NCBI GenBank assembly: GCA_950295325.1
Contig: OX485806.1
Coordinates: 11,470,001 to 11,534,000, forward strand
Direction of reading: 5' to 3'
Origin: Polytrichum commune
Taxonomy: Eukaryota; Streptophyta; Polytrichopsida; Polytrichales; Polytrichaceae
DNA: 64,000 bases
Positions 1 to 10,360 of the stretch are shown here, piece after piece. Within the stretch, counting starts at the first letter, position 1. Each line of letters begins with the position of its first letter. The notes beneath the pieces were generated by a model. It saw only the letters and a list, made by a program, of their open reading frames with translations, searched no databases and was not told the origin of the DNA. Position numbers and translations under genes: made by a program.

Positions 1-354
1 CATGAAGAGTTTCATAGGGAGTTGTGTTCTTGTATAGGTTGTTTCTCCATTGTTAGGACTTATAAATAAACACACGGTCAACAAGTTTTTCTCCAATAAT
101 CGGCCACACTGGAGTTTGATCCCAAGTCTAATTGTATTATCTTGAAAACATGTGCATTGAGCTTTGGAAGTTTTTGGGAGTCGCATGGTTGGTGGACTTG
201 GCCTACCTATTTTTGGAGTATTTGTTGGAACTGGAGAGTCTTCGGCAAACACACCAAAAGACAAAATGCACCTAGGCCTAACACTAGATGGTTCTTTTAA
301 GGACAATTGTAGTGTCCGGTTAATCAAAAAAATAACATGATGAGTCATGAGCCA

Positions 355-955
355 TATAAGCTAAGTGGACCTAATTTTGTCACTTGTCTTAAATGACACC
401 TATATTTCAACATTGTGTTTTTAGGTGTGGATCTAAAAAAAACACTAAACAAACTCGTGTATAAAAGAGATTGGAGTATTCATTCAGCAATTCTTCACCT
501 TTCCAAGGTCAATAGGCAACATAATGGGGGAGACTTGTATTACTCCCTCTGTTTCAAAATAAAATTGTGGTTTCTATTTCAGTGCGGGATTAAGAACAGT
601 GACCGGATTTGAACCACAATGCGCTTTTTAACCAAAATTGGGAGCTGCCGAAAAGTTGCCGACGTCTCTGTCATGCCCGGAGGAGGTCCGTAACGAAACC
701 ATGGTTTTATTCTGGCACGGAGTTTATGCAGAAACCATGGTTTTATTGTGAAACAGAGGGAGTATCATTTAATGAGAAATAAATATTCGGTTTGATATTG
801 AATAAGATATCCATGTGAGCTTTAAAACTTATGAGGAAAATCATGGCTCCACTCACGATTTGGATTTGTTAATCATTTCACACCGATTGCTTGTTTCATA
901 TTCTACGAGAAGTGGGTGCATAGCTGAAAGTGTCCACTTAAGACCCACTTACCTT
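355..955 (+). repeat. Family-H repeat, interrupted by the Stowaway-like MITE
   Basis: The left part (355-540) contains 'taagtggacctaatttt', 'cacctatatttc' and 'aggtgtggatctaa'. The right part (765-955) contains 'gagctttaaaacttatgagg', 'gatttgttaatcatttcac', 'gagaagtgggtgca' and ends near 'gacccacttac'. The ends look like a short inverted repeat around TAAGTGGRCC. Other copies lie in SULTR introns and at 8575-8960 and 34800-35230. Confidence 0.55.
543..762. mobile_element. Stowaway-like MITE with TA duplication
   Basis: The terminal repeats are CTCCCTCTGTTTCA at 543 and its complement TG(A)AACAGAGGGAG ending at 762. Both sides carry TA (541-542 and 763-764), the Tc1/mariner-type target duplication. 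No coding content. It splits a family-H repeat that runs from about 355 to 955. Confidence 0.85.
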
Positions 956-959
956 TACC

Positions 960-2179
960 CTTAACTTCCCGATGCTCTTAGAGACCATTTACCTCTTAAC
1001 ATTTATTTGTTTATTTGAGCATATGCACTTTCAATAGAAAGACTCAGGTCGGGTCTATCCAAAAGATAATGGAGTATGTGAGGTAATGTATATCACAAGT
1101 CCATAAGATTTGAAGTAAGGGGTGTTCAAGACCTGCTTGCCCTAAGGGCCAATTTACACATGGACCAAGTGCCATGACCATGAAAATCCAAGGGCCCTTG
1201 AAATCATCCAAAGGTTGTACCATGTGAATTATTAATCCAATTTTGCAATTGATGGGCCTTCGAGCGTAGTGTAAAATGAAAGTGGACCATGTTGAGGGAC
1301 TGCAACATATTTCTATGGACACTCCAAAATCGTAGGTGGTCTCTATATCCATGTAACTTCTAACATTTTCACCTCATGGAGTTTCACCACTAAATGTCCA
1401 ACCATTTTCACATATTAACACACATTGTTCATTTCTATTAAAAGAAAGTTGCAAGAAAGTAAGAACTTTGTGAAGAATACTTGTTGATATCAATTTAAAG
1501 TTCTTTCTAAATGTGTTTTTGTGGTCTCTATTGCATTCCATTGCACTTGGATTTTACACAACCACTTAAAACATAATAAATGCATAATGAAGGCCTAAAT
1601 AATGAAAACGCTAGAAATCTAAGAAATGCATGTTGAAGGGCTAAAAACGACAAGTGTACGTTAAAATACCATTAATCTTGGAGAAAACACACATATTTGA
1701 ATCCAACAAAACTCTAAAAATGTTTAAATATGCATTAAAAACAAGAGGGACAACATAGTGGACATAGTAAGATTGATTAACTTTGGTATAAAAGTATAAT
1801 ATTGGCAACATATTCCTCAACATGTGAGAAAGTGGCTTGGTGATCTAGTCTAAACCTCCTCTTTTTAAAATTTGGTTGCATATCCTAGGGTCTCTGGTTT
1901 GAAACTCTATCATGGCAATATAATACTTTTAGAAGCCAATGATAATTTAATTCATTATCATGGCCCCTAGTTTTGCGTCAAATCCACCTCTTTTTGATAG
2001 ACTTGATGCAATATCCAATAAAGCATAAAACATTATTCACTTGGTGCAATGAAGGATGCCATGTAGTGTACAATGAACTTGGTCATCTCCAACTTCTTAA
2101 CCAATCACATAATCTGTATATCATGGGTCAAGCTCTAGTGTTTAGTGGCCCTAAGACCTTCATATCAGTATATTGATTG
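960..2179. other. Intergenic stretch, repeat fragments only
   Basis: Near 1144 'taagggccaatttacacatgg' resembles one end of a PIF/Harbinger-like MITE, but I could not find the other end. At about 1828-1930 (plus) a tRNA-like A-box region ('gtggcttggtgatctag') is followed by GGTTTGAAACTC, a possible weak SINE head. No coding region is supported. Confidence 0.4.
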
Positions 2180-2365
2180 TAGTGCATGTTACTATTTGGA
2201 ATTATGTAGTGCAATAAATCTTACATAAGAGTTCGATTTCTACTAACAAAATTCAATAAGTTGTTCAAACATTATAGAACATTAATGACTTTGCTTGGTA
2301 AAATTTTACATTCTCATTAAATAATCATAGCAGTGTGTACCTCCAAAGAGTAACACACACTAAGG
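2180..2365. mobile_element. Family-1 MITE
   Basis: It contains 'gttactatttggaattatg', 'cattatagaacattaatg', 'actttgcttggtaaaat' and 'tacctccaaagagtaacac', matching the family seen in SULTR intron 9. The termini are degenerate, so the limits are approximate. Confidence 0.6.
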
Positions 2366-3133
2366 CTGAGGCATCTATAACAGATGAAATAAGAGAGTTT
2401 ACATCTAATTAGGATGAGTAATGGCAGAGAAATATTTTCCTTGTGAAGAGAATTTTTTTAGGAGAATGCAAGAAATAAAAAGCCATGAATATGGAAATTG
2501 CTGCAAATTTTGAAGCGGTAAAGTTAGGGTAACACAAAGTCGATCCATAAGTTAAACCCATAGTCGCTCATCTAAATTCTAATGCTTGGCTACGACAGTT
2601 ATCAAAACTCTCAAGCATGTAGAGTAGAGGCGCCCATGATCAATGACTTAAAGAGATTTTATGCTAAATTGGAGAGGTATACGATGATGCAAAATTTTCC
2701 CATGTAGGAAGATAGAAATGTGGAAGACTACAATTTTTTTTTCCAGTAATTCGATTCCTTAAATTGAAAATACTATAAACTTTTGAAGCCAAAAGTTGCC
2801 TTGAACAAATTACCAATGTCTAAAGTCTGCCTCAAAATTCCTCCTCACTTGAACACTCAAAACTAGGGACATGTGTCATGACACTATCGATCCCCTGGTG
2901 ATACCATAACCAAAGTTGGAGACTTAGGGTTAGTTTCCATGTCGGCCATTTCACCCACTAGAATCTGGTGGGCAAGAGTCTCTACTCTAATCCATCACAA
3001 GCCGCTCAAACCTTAACTCCATTCACCTAAAAACTATAAATCCCATCCATCTCGGCATTACATGACCCTAGTGAGTTGTTAAATGGACCCGGCCGACTAT
3101 GGATGCCTCAACCTTAAATCGGGATTATGAGTG
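2366..3133. other. Intergenic stretch without recognisable gene
   Basis: AT-rich DNA with frequent stops in all frames. At 2925-2945 'ttagggttagtttccatg' resembles one end of the small element at 51328-51455. Nothing else is recognised. Confidence 0.4.
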
Positions 3134-3136
3134 TAA

Positions 3137-3637
3137 GGGCCACTTCACACACAAGATTGAGAGCCCGTGACCATTACACTTCAAGCACTCTCATTGGTGG
3201 AAAAGGCAGAGCCAGTCCAAGTTCACTTCACACTACGCTTGAGGGACCAACAGAGTATGTGAATGCAAGATGGATGTAAAGTTTACATAGATTCCTACAT
3301 GGCATCGAATGGATCATGTTTCATGGTCACTTGGATTATTTTTGAAAACCACCTCTCGGAGGTAGGCCTAACACAAAACCATGACATCATGGCACTCCGA
3401 ATGCTCACAACCATTGATTTATTCTATTTTATCATGCGTGAGGACCCGCATGAATAGAAATTCATTGAAAGAGCATTTGGTTGAGGGCCCAGTCACATAT
3501 GGCTTCACACTACACTTGCGGATCCGTGACCACACTACATGATGTTGGAGGGTGTGTTGGGACGGCCTTTGAACACTTTCTTTTGGGCTCTCACAATTTC
3601 ATGGTCACGGCTCTTGGCTCGTGTGTGAAGTGGCCCC
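3137..3637. mobile_element. PIF/Harbinger-like MITE, family A, copy 1
   Basis: The ends are GGGCCACTTCACACAC and its complement GTGTGTGAAGTGGCCCC. The flanks are TAA at 3134-3136 and 3638-3640, the 3-bp duplication typical of PIF/Harbinger. A near full-length relative lies at 25235-25733 in the opposite orientation. Confidence 0.85.
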
Positions 3638-3891
3638 TAATTAAGCTCCACATCAATGCGCAACACTGCATTTTGCCTACGTGACACTACATCGATCGTA
3701 CAACAAGGGAGGGAAACACACAAGGCTACATACATCATATACACTTACAACGAAAGGAGCATGATTCACATGAAGCAATCTTGCTTTACGGATATATTGC
3801 AGTCCCCTAGCCTGCTAGCCTGCTGCTAGAAAAGAGTCCCCTCGGAAGGGACTTGCACTGCAAAACCGTAGACGCCCCAACTTTGCAGTTA

Positions 3892-4815
3892 ACCCCTAAA
3901 GGACCGGGGGTGTTTTAGCTTAGGTCATGTTTTCTTGATTAGCTCTTGTAGCAAGCTCAATTTCTTATTAGAGTGGGGTAATTTTCACGATCGGCACCGT
4001 TGAAACTAAAGAAGACTTACATAGCTTGTTTATGAAAAAAAGATCAACAAGATCGCACAATTTCTGAGAAATTGCCACCGTCGAGAAGATTGATGGAAAT
4101 TGTTTGGGCACGGGGTACTTTGTACTTATGCTGGAATCAGATTGCTTAGAAGTGCTCCAAAACATCTAAAACATTTACCACATGTAAAGAGCATTATGAC
4201 CCTCATGTGGAATTTTTTTCGTCAAATTCTGAGGTGTGGAAAAAAAGATATGGGACTCTGAAGTCTCCAAGCAATGAGATTGGGCCCAAAAATTGAAAAC
4301 TCAAAGAATTCGCCAAAAATCCAATCCTTCATCATTTTCTAGATCGGAAAAGACCATTGGATCCATCTCGCAAAAACAACCAGGGTCCTTTCCTCGCAAA
4401 TTTGGGCTTCTTTGGAACAATCTCATCCAATTTGCTTTTTTCTACAATCAAAAGCCCCCTGGGGGCCTTACGGTCCTTAGAAGTGCTCCAAAACATTTGA
4501 AATTTTTACCACATGTAAAGAACATTATGACCCTCATGTGGAATTTTTTTCGTCAAATTCTGAGGTGTGGAAAAAAAGATATGGGACTCTGAAGTCTCCA
4601 AGCAATGAGATTGGGCCAAAAACTGAAAACTCAAAGAATTCGCCAAAAATCCAATCCTTCATCATTTTCCGATCGGAAAAGACCATTGGATCCATCTCGC
4701 AAAAACAGCCAGGGTCCTCTCCTCGCAAATTTGGGCTTCTTTGGAACAATCTCATCCAATTTGCACTTTTCTACAATCAAAAGCCCCCTGGGGGCCTTAC
4801 GGTCCTTTAGGGGTT
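3892..4815. mobile_element. Inverted-repeat element with internal tandem duplication
   Basis: The 16-base ends AACCCCTAAAGGACCG (3892-3907) and CGGTCCTTTAGGGGTT (4800-4815) are perfect complements. Inside, a unit of about 331 bases starting at 4146 is repeated at 4477 with few changes. Shared words are 'agaagtgctccaaaac', 'cgtcaaattctgaggtgtgg' and 'aagccccctgggggcc'. A similar terminal sequence, 'cctttaggggttaagcg', recurs at about 5723-5740. No transposase is seen. Confidence 0.6.
4146..4808. repeat. Tandem duplication, about 331-base unit, two copies
   Basis: Unit 1 begins at 4146 ('ttagaagtgctccaaaac') and unit 2 at 4477 with the same words. Both end at 'cttacggtcctt'. Divergence is only a few substitutions and small indels, so the duplication looks younger than the surrounding repeats. 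Confidence 0.8.
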
Positions 4816-5752
4816 AAGTATTGGCTCCAAAGATTGGGAACATTGAGGTTTTCTGTCCCCTTGGCTACATACAGGGCGGCCTACTAAGGGACTCACCTTA
4901 TGACCTTGGGTTTTGGCCACAGTCAAGCCACAGTAACTGCAAGCGCCACAGTTTGCAGTTGGCCACAAACACAGCCCGGAAGTACACACAGCAAGCAGGG
5001 CCACCACCATCAGCAGGGAAATCTGAATGTCCAGTTCACGGCTACTCGGGAGGTAGAGTAGCCTACAACCCACTAGGTAAGTGAGTTTGAGTTTCAAAAG
5101 TATAGGTACTACTAACGTACTTGGTTTAGAGCGCAAACGGATGAGTTGTAAGAGTGCTCTGCCCTGGTATTATCTTGCACATGTGGCCAGTTATGATTGG
5201 GTGTCTGACCGACAAGATCAAACTTTGGCTCATTTTGGAGACCACTTTGGCGCATCAGTAAATCGCTTGCAACTCGGCTCCACTTGAAGAGCGAGGAGTT
5301 ATGAACACCGTATGTGGCCCGGTTCCGGTTGGCTGTCGAACTTTGGCCCATTCCAGAGATCACTCCTAGGCCTCTTCCCACATGGTAGAGCCAATAGAGT
5401 CTAGAGTATTAAGGTGATTCAAGACAGTCGTGCTAAAACTGCCATGTGGACCCTTCACTCCTAAAGGCTCAAGCAAAAGTCTTCCCAAAATTGCCAGAAA
5501 CAATTTAATCCAATTCGACATCTTGTTGAGGAAAAATGACACCTCTTGTGATAATTTTGACGGTGCAGATGGAATGTTTGTGTAGCTAGGACTCTTCACA
5601 CAAGTTTCCGATTATCCACGTGTCCAAAAAAAAAATTCAGGACATTGGAATGTAAATGTGTACGATGGTATTGTCGAGCACTACTACATTGGTGACTGTA
5701 TGGACAAAAGTGTTAGCCTTAGCCTTTAGGGGTTAAGCGCTATGCATGCAAA
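4816..5752. other. Unclassified stretch between two AACCCCTAAAGG-type ends
   Basis: No convincing coding region. The stretch is bounded on both sides by 'cctttaggggttaag' (4804-4818 and about 5723-5737), so it may belong to a larger or tandem version of the element at 3892-4815. Confidence 0.3.
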
Positions 5753-5935
5753 ATGATAGTACCTTTTTCTTTAGAAAGTGGTGAGGAAAGGATCAAAGAA
5801 CATATCCATTCAATTGATGTATGCATAGAAACTTATAACAATTTGCTTGATGTTTTAGAAGGTAGATCAAGATGGTTCAAAGACCGTCACTTTAACCCCC
5901 AAATGTTGGAGGGTTTGTGCTTAAAAGTTGAATAG
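5753..5935 (+). CDS. Small hypothetical reading frame, probably a gene fragment
   Basis: An ATG-started frame of 60 codons, containing EERIKEHIHSIDVCIETYNN and ending in TAG. I do not recognise it. Part of the DNA ('gtgaggaaaggatcaaagaa', then 'caattgatgtatgca') is repeated about 200 bases downstream near 5990-6035. This favours a duplicated, decaying fragment over a functional small gene. Confidence 0.15.
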   Translation: MIVPFSLESGEERIKEHIHSIDVCIETYNNLLDVLEGRSRWFKDRHFNPQMLEGLCLKVE

Positions 5936-7985
5936 TCAAAGAGTGAAGGTTAATTTATGCAAAAAGATAAAACTAACATAAAGAACGTTGTGAGGAAAGG
6001 ATCAAAGAACACATTCGTACAATTGATGTATGCAAAGAAGCAGAAACCAAATTTTTTGATTCTCTTTAAAGGGTTTTGGTTCAAAATTCCACTAAAATAT
6101 TCATTACATTAGTTTCAAGTAGTGTTATAAGGATCTTGAATGAGAGAATAGGAATTTGGTTGTGGAGTAACAAAGTCAAAGACTAGATTTAGGATAGTGA
6201 GCATGGTATGAAAGGGTGGAACTTAGATAGAGAGTAGATAAGGTGACTATAATGCGATCCCAAACTTAACCTTTTAGGTTTGAGTGGGATCCAAGAATTA
6301 GAGCTTAAATGAGGATGTATTGTTTGACATGTAGGTAGACTAAGTTTCAACCAATATGGTTGGAAAACATTGTTGCCAAAGACATCATACCATGATAGAT
6401 CAAGGCGTGATCTAGCCAAGATTGCACAACGACAAGTTGGTCATGGATGGAAACCAACCTAGTACCATGATTGAGAACACCCGCGTTGAGCTTGATCTAG
6501 GATGAGTATGGAGCTTAAGATCAAGGGGCATGGGAACGTGTTAACAATGTCCCCTCCTTGGAAGGGATCAACGGCTAAATGTGGGATCTATTCCATTGAA
6601 CATGTGACCTAATATGGTTGCATGTATGCTTAAACAATTGGAAGTTTAGCATTTGTACTAAGACCCTATTAAAACATATGGAGATCTTGTTAGCAATTGA
6701 CAAAGGATTTCAATGCACATAGGCATGTCCTATTTGAGTTTTGTATGTGAAATATTATAGAGGTTCAAAGTCTTTTTAGTAGATGATCCAAAACTAGCGT
6801 AGGAGCATGATGCTAAGGAGGTGGACATTTTCATAATCAACATGTACTTATCATGCAAGATTGAAGGGTGTTGCTTCAGGTTGAGGTGTTGGTTTAGCAC
6901 CCTCTACCTTACACTAATCATGGTTATTATTTTGGCCACACTATTGATCTTATTTTCACACTAAAAACATTGGGATGACATTGTTGGTGCACATTGCTTA
7001 TTGACCCACAAATTTTAATTCAGAGGTCCAACATGTAGGTTATCTTAATGCAACGATTGCATTTTAAATGATGTGCATTTGAAAGACTTCCAACCTAGCA
7101 TGATGGACACGAGATGGGAGCTAGGCATATCGTGTGGACATGACAAATGTAACTAGTGTTGAACATTACTTTTGTGTGCAAGGTGTATAGTGTGAGACAC
7201 ATTGCAGGGCTGCTTTAGGGTACTTCACTTTATACATACGCCTGCACTATATACCATAAAAGTCCACTTCTCTAGGAAAAACCTTTTAAGATGATAAGTT
7301 TGAATACTTTTTGTTTAGCCTAGTTTGTCCATATTTGCATAAATTGATCACCGTAATTCAAATTGAATACAAAGCCAACTCACTTTCTTAGGGTGGGTTA
7401 GATTAAGGGTTTGGGTCTAAGAAACTTGAAGTCCAAAACACCTCTAGATCAACCTCACTTTTGAACTCCACATTGGACCCAAACTTGAAGTTTAGTCTTT
7501 AAAATTGGATGAAATAATCTCTTGAGTTAAGACTGATGAGATTTGAGAGGAAAATGATGCCACATTAGCTCGACTTCGTTTTGTCACACGTTGAGCTTGG
7601 GCCCTAGTGTAAACTCCTTGGGTCCAAAAATTCAATATCAACCAACATGATTGCTCAACCACAAGAGACTTGTATTTCCAAGGACGACTCGGAAGATACT
7701 ATTGAGGTTGATGAGGCTGACGAATCCAAATTCCATAGCTGTTGAACGACAACTTTCACCAAACCAACAAAGCTCTTTGGTCTTGGTGCCCTAATGTAAA
7801 ATCGCCCTCATATAGAAAGAATAAGGGAGCACATAGTACTTCTATTTTGTGGCAAGGTATATTGGACTAAATCGAACATTAGTCTTATACAAACTCCTAT
7901 ATTTGAGTGTTATGGCTAGGCCTACAATTAAAGAATGGATACTAGAATGGCACGTGTTATGATGAGATTGAACTATGTGTAAAAA
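5936..7985. other. Intergenic stretch, no gene recognised
   Basis: About 2 kb with stops in all frames. Apart from the short duplicate near 5990, I see no inverted ends, tRNA-like boxes or protein similarity. Confidence 0.4.
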
Positions 7986-7989
7986 TAAG

Positions 7990-8360
7990 GACACCATTCT
8001 CCTCGGAGGTGGACTCTTCCTACCATGCACGAACTAACGTGAGTGTAGAAAGGGGTATAATTCGAGGCATTAGCGTACATAGTATACATAAGAGAGAGAC
8101 ATTATTTCTCTTCAGTGTGAACATTTAGAAAAGCTATTAGGAATTTTGAAGTACAGGTAGATGTACAAAAGGGGACCCTAAGGTTTAGAGAAAAAATTGA
8201 CAATAGGTGTGCTAGTTTCATTCAATTTGCCTTATTTCATCATGTGTTTTAGGGTCATCATATTATTATTACTATGAATTACATCGTATGGATGTTCAAT
8301 GACTTTCCCATTGGAAAGTGAAAGTGGACCATATATGTAAGAAAGAGCTATTTATTTCAT
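7990..8360 (+). repeat. Family-I repeat, copy 1
   Basis: It shares 'ggtggactcttc', 'gaggcattagcgtacatag', 'ggggaccctaaggtttagag' and 'tttcccattggaaagtg' with the inverted copy at 29390-29745. Ends and mechanism are unknown. Confidence 0.55.
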
Positions 8361-8574
8361 GATTGGAAAGGCCTATGTGGTGGCTTTGAGGGACAAATAA
8401 ACATCTTCACTTGGGCCTCTAATGATTTCTACATCTCAACTCCAATTATGAACCTTGAAATGACCATGATTCACAATTGCTAACTAAATGAGAAAATTAC
8501 CAATGACATCCAATGGCTTAAAATTTATGTGGAGTGGGAAGTGCCTTTTATAGGCCGGCATACCTTAAGGTACT

Positions 8575-8960
8575 AGACATGCCTATTTTGGTTACTTATA
8601 CTAATCTGTCACCTATATTTGCTTGGTTGTTGATTAGATGTGGCTCCAAGAACGCATTCCAAAAAGACACATGTTCAATAGAGATTAGACTACATGTTCA
8701 AAATATGCCAATCTTTCTTAGCTCAAGTAGTCAACATAAATTGGGGGAGGGGGAGGAGGACCTACATTCCTACTTTCTAAGCACAACAATCTCAAATTCG
8801 ATAATTAGCAAGGTTTTCATATGAGCTCCAAAAATGATGAGAAAAGTGGCTACAACCTTGGTCATTTGGATTTACTAGCCATCTCGTATTAATTGTGCGT
8901 CTAATATACATCGTTGGAGAAGTGGGCTAGTTGGACGAAGTAACCATTATTGTCTGGGGA
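8575..8960 (+). repeat. Family-H repeat copy
   Basis: It contains 'cacctatatttgcttgg', 'atgtggctccaagaacg', 'gtcaacataaattggggg', 'atgagctccaaaaatgatg' and 'gagaagtgggc', in the same order as the copy in SULTR intron 1. Confidence 0.5.
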
Positions 8961-8988
8961 GGTTTTTGCACATGATCAGTTAAGATCC

Positions 8989-9424
8989 TAGTGTTTCCAA
9001 GTCCAAGTGGTTGCATGTTGTGGTCTTCCAGATTCTCTTTATTCGTTTGAGGTATATTCCATACATTCCTCTAATCCGATCAGTAGTCTTCCTGGAGTCT
9101 TGAACTCCAACTGCTTAATTCTCAAGCTCAACCGGTTCATCTCCAACTAGCGGTCAGCCCTCCCGTTCATTGAAAGTAACCATTTAAAAAAATCATCTAC
9201 CTTATGATGTGCCATAATCAATAACCGAGGAGACCCCGACCACTAGTTAAAGATGAACCGGTTTGAGTTTGAGAATTAACCGACCGGTTCAAGTCCAAGA
9301 CTTCAGGATGACTACCAATTATTCTAGAAGAATGTATGAAATACACCTCAAATGAATAAAGAGAGGGAAAAAAAAACAAAAAAAGGATCACAACACGCAA
9401 CCGCTTGGACTGGGAAGCACTAGG
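8989..9424. repeat. Inverted duplication with AACCGGTT motifs (pair 1)
   Basis: The left arm begins 'cctagtgtttccaagtccaa' at 8989 and contains 'ctcaagctcaaccggttcat'. The right arm is its complement, containing 'gatgaaccggtttgagtttg' and ending '...cttggactgggaagcactagg' near 9424. The arms are about 180 bases with a spacer of about 70, so a foldback hairpin is possible. Confidence 0.6.
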
Positions 9425-9439
9425 CTTTTGACCGGTGAT

Positions 9440-9890
9440 GCCCAGAACTATGTCCGGGGAGAACCGGTGGTTAGCGACAGATGAACCGGTCAAGTTAACC
9501 ACCGGTTGAAGTTGGAGACTTCAGGAGGAGGATGACCGATCATTGTAAAGGAATCCATAGAATATACCTCCTCAAATGAACAAAGCAACACCAGAAGATG
9601 TCAACCAGCAGTGATGAGGGAGATTTTCAGGCACACTAATCGGTTGAGAACCCAGTGTTTGCAAGTCCAACCGGTTACATGCTGGCGACATCCTTCAGGT
9701 TTCCCTTTACTTAAATCAAGGCATATTCCCCAAATTCCCTCTCAACCAACGATCGGTGGTAATTTTTCTCCTGCAATCATAATTCCTCGAACGTCATCAA
9801 CCGGTTTCCCTTATTTCTCCAACTCAACCGGTTCATCGATCTGTCACTAACTGCCGGTTCTCCCCCGATCATCGATGTCAACATGTCACG
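9440..9890. repeat. Second AACCGGTT-rich inverted pair
   Basis: A minus-oriented arm (about 9440-9600, 'agatgaaccggtcaagttaa') is followed by a plus-oriented arm (about 9640-9890, 'gtgtttgcaagtccaaccgg' and 'ctccaactcaaccggttcat'). A single plus-oriented arm of the same family occurs at about 18410-18590. Confidence 0.55.
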
Positions 9891-9991
9891 TAACCTAACC
9901 GGCTGGGTTTAGAATCCACTCGGATCTCGACCGACTACACCCAAACACTTCCCGGGCACTGACCCACAAATCTCCCCGGACACTGGGCACG

Positions 9992-10360
9992 ATGCATCCC
10001 CTCACATACAAACGCTGCCTACTACCTAGTCCTCCGGCTTCTAACAAACAGGCAGGGCAGGGCAGGGCGGGCAGGAGGGCAGGGCAGGGGGGGGGGGCCT
10101 CGAGAACTGTGACTGGTGAAGGGGACGAGGTAGATTGTATTACTTTCCTGGTTGCGAGGCTCGAGCAGATCAGACGGGTCATCGGGCCCTGGGGTGGGGG
10201 GGTAGGGGTCGAGGAGGGAGGGGTGCCTATGTTGTTGGTTTCCCCCCTGCCCCCCTCGGTGGTGGTGGTGGGGGGGGGGGGGGTCCCTTCGCGGGCGCCT
10301 GTCGCTAGTGCAGCGGCTAAAGTCAAGCCTATGCTTAGCACCGGTAAGAGGCCCCCCTAA
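9992..10360 (+). other. GC-rich stretch with long G runs; open frames not credible
   Basis: Two overlapping frames, one per strand, are open here because the DNA is G-rich and low in stops. There are runs of 11 G (10087-10097) and 14 G (10270-10283) and other G tracts, so G-quadruplex formation on the plus strand is likely. The predicted peptides are Gly/Val/Pro low-complexity without recognisable domains. It could be a CpG-rich promoter remnant. Confidence 0.35.

Noticed and set aside
4293-4817. Several overlapping frames of 70-99 codons with repeated peptide wording
   Set aside because: They arise from the tandem duplicated 331-base unit in a noncoding element; both strands are open.
9895-10341. 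148-codon minus-strand frame, Pro/Thr-rich
   Set aside because: Overlaps an equally long plus-strand frame in the same G-rich DNA; both are explained by stop-poor composition.
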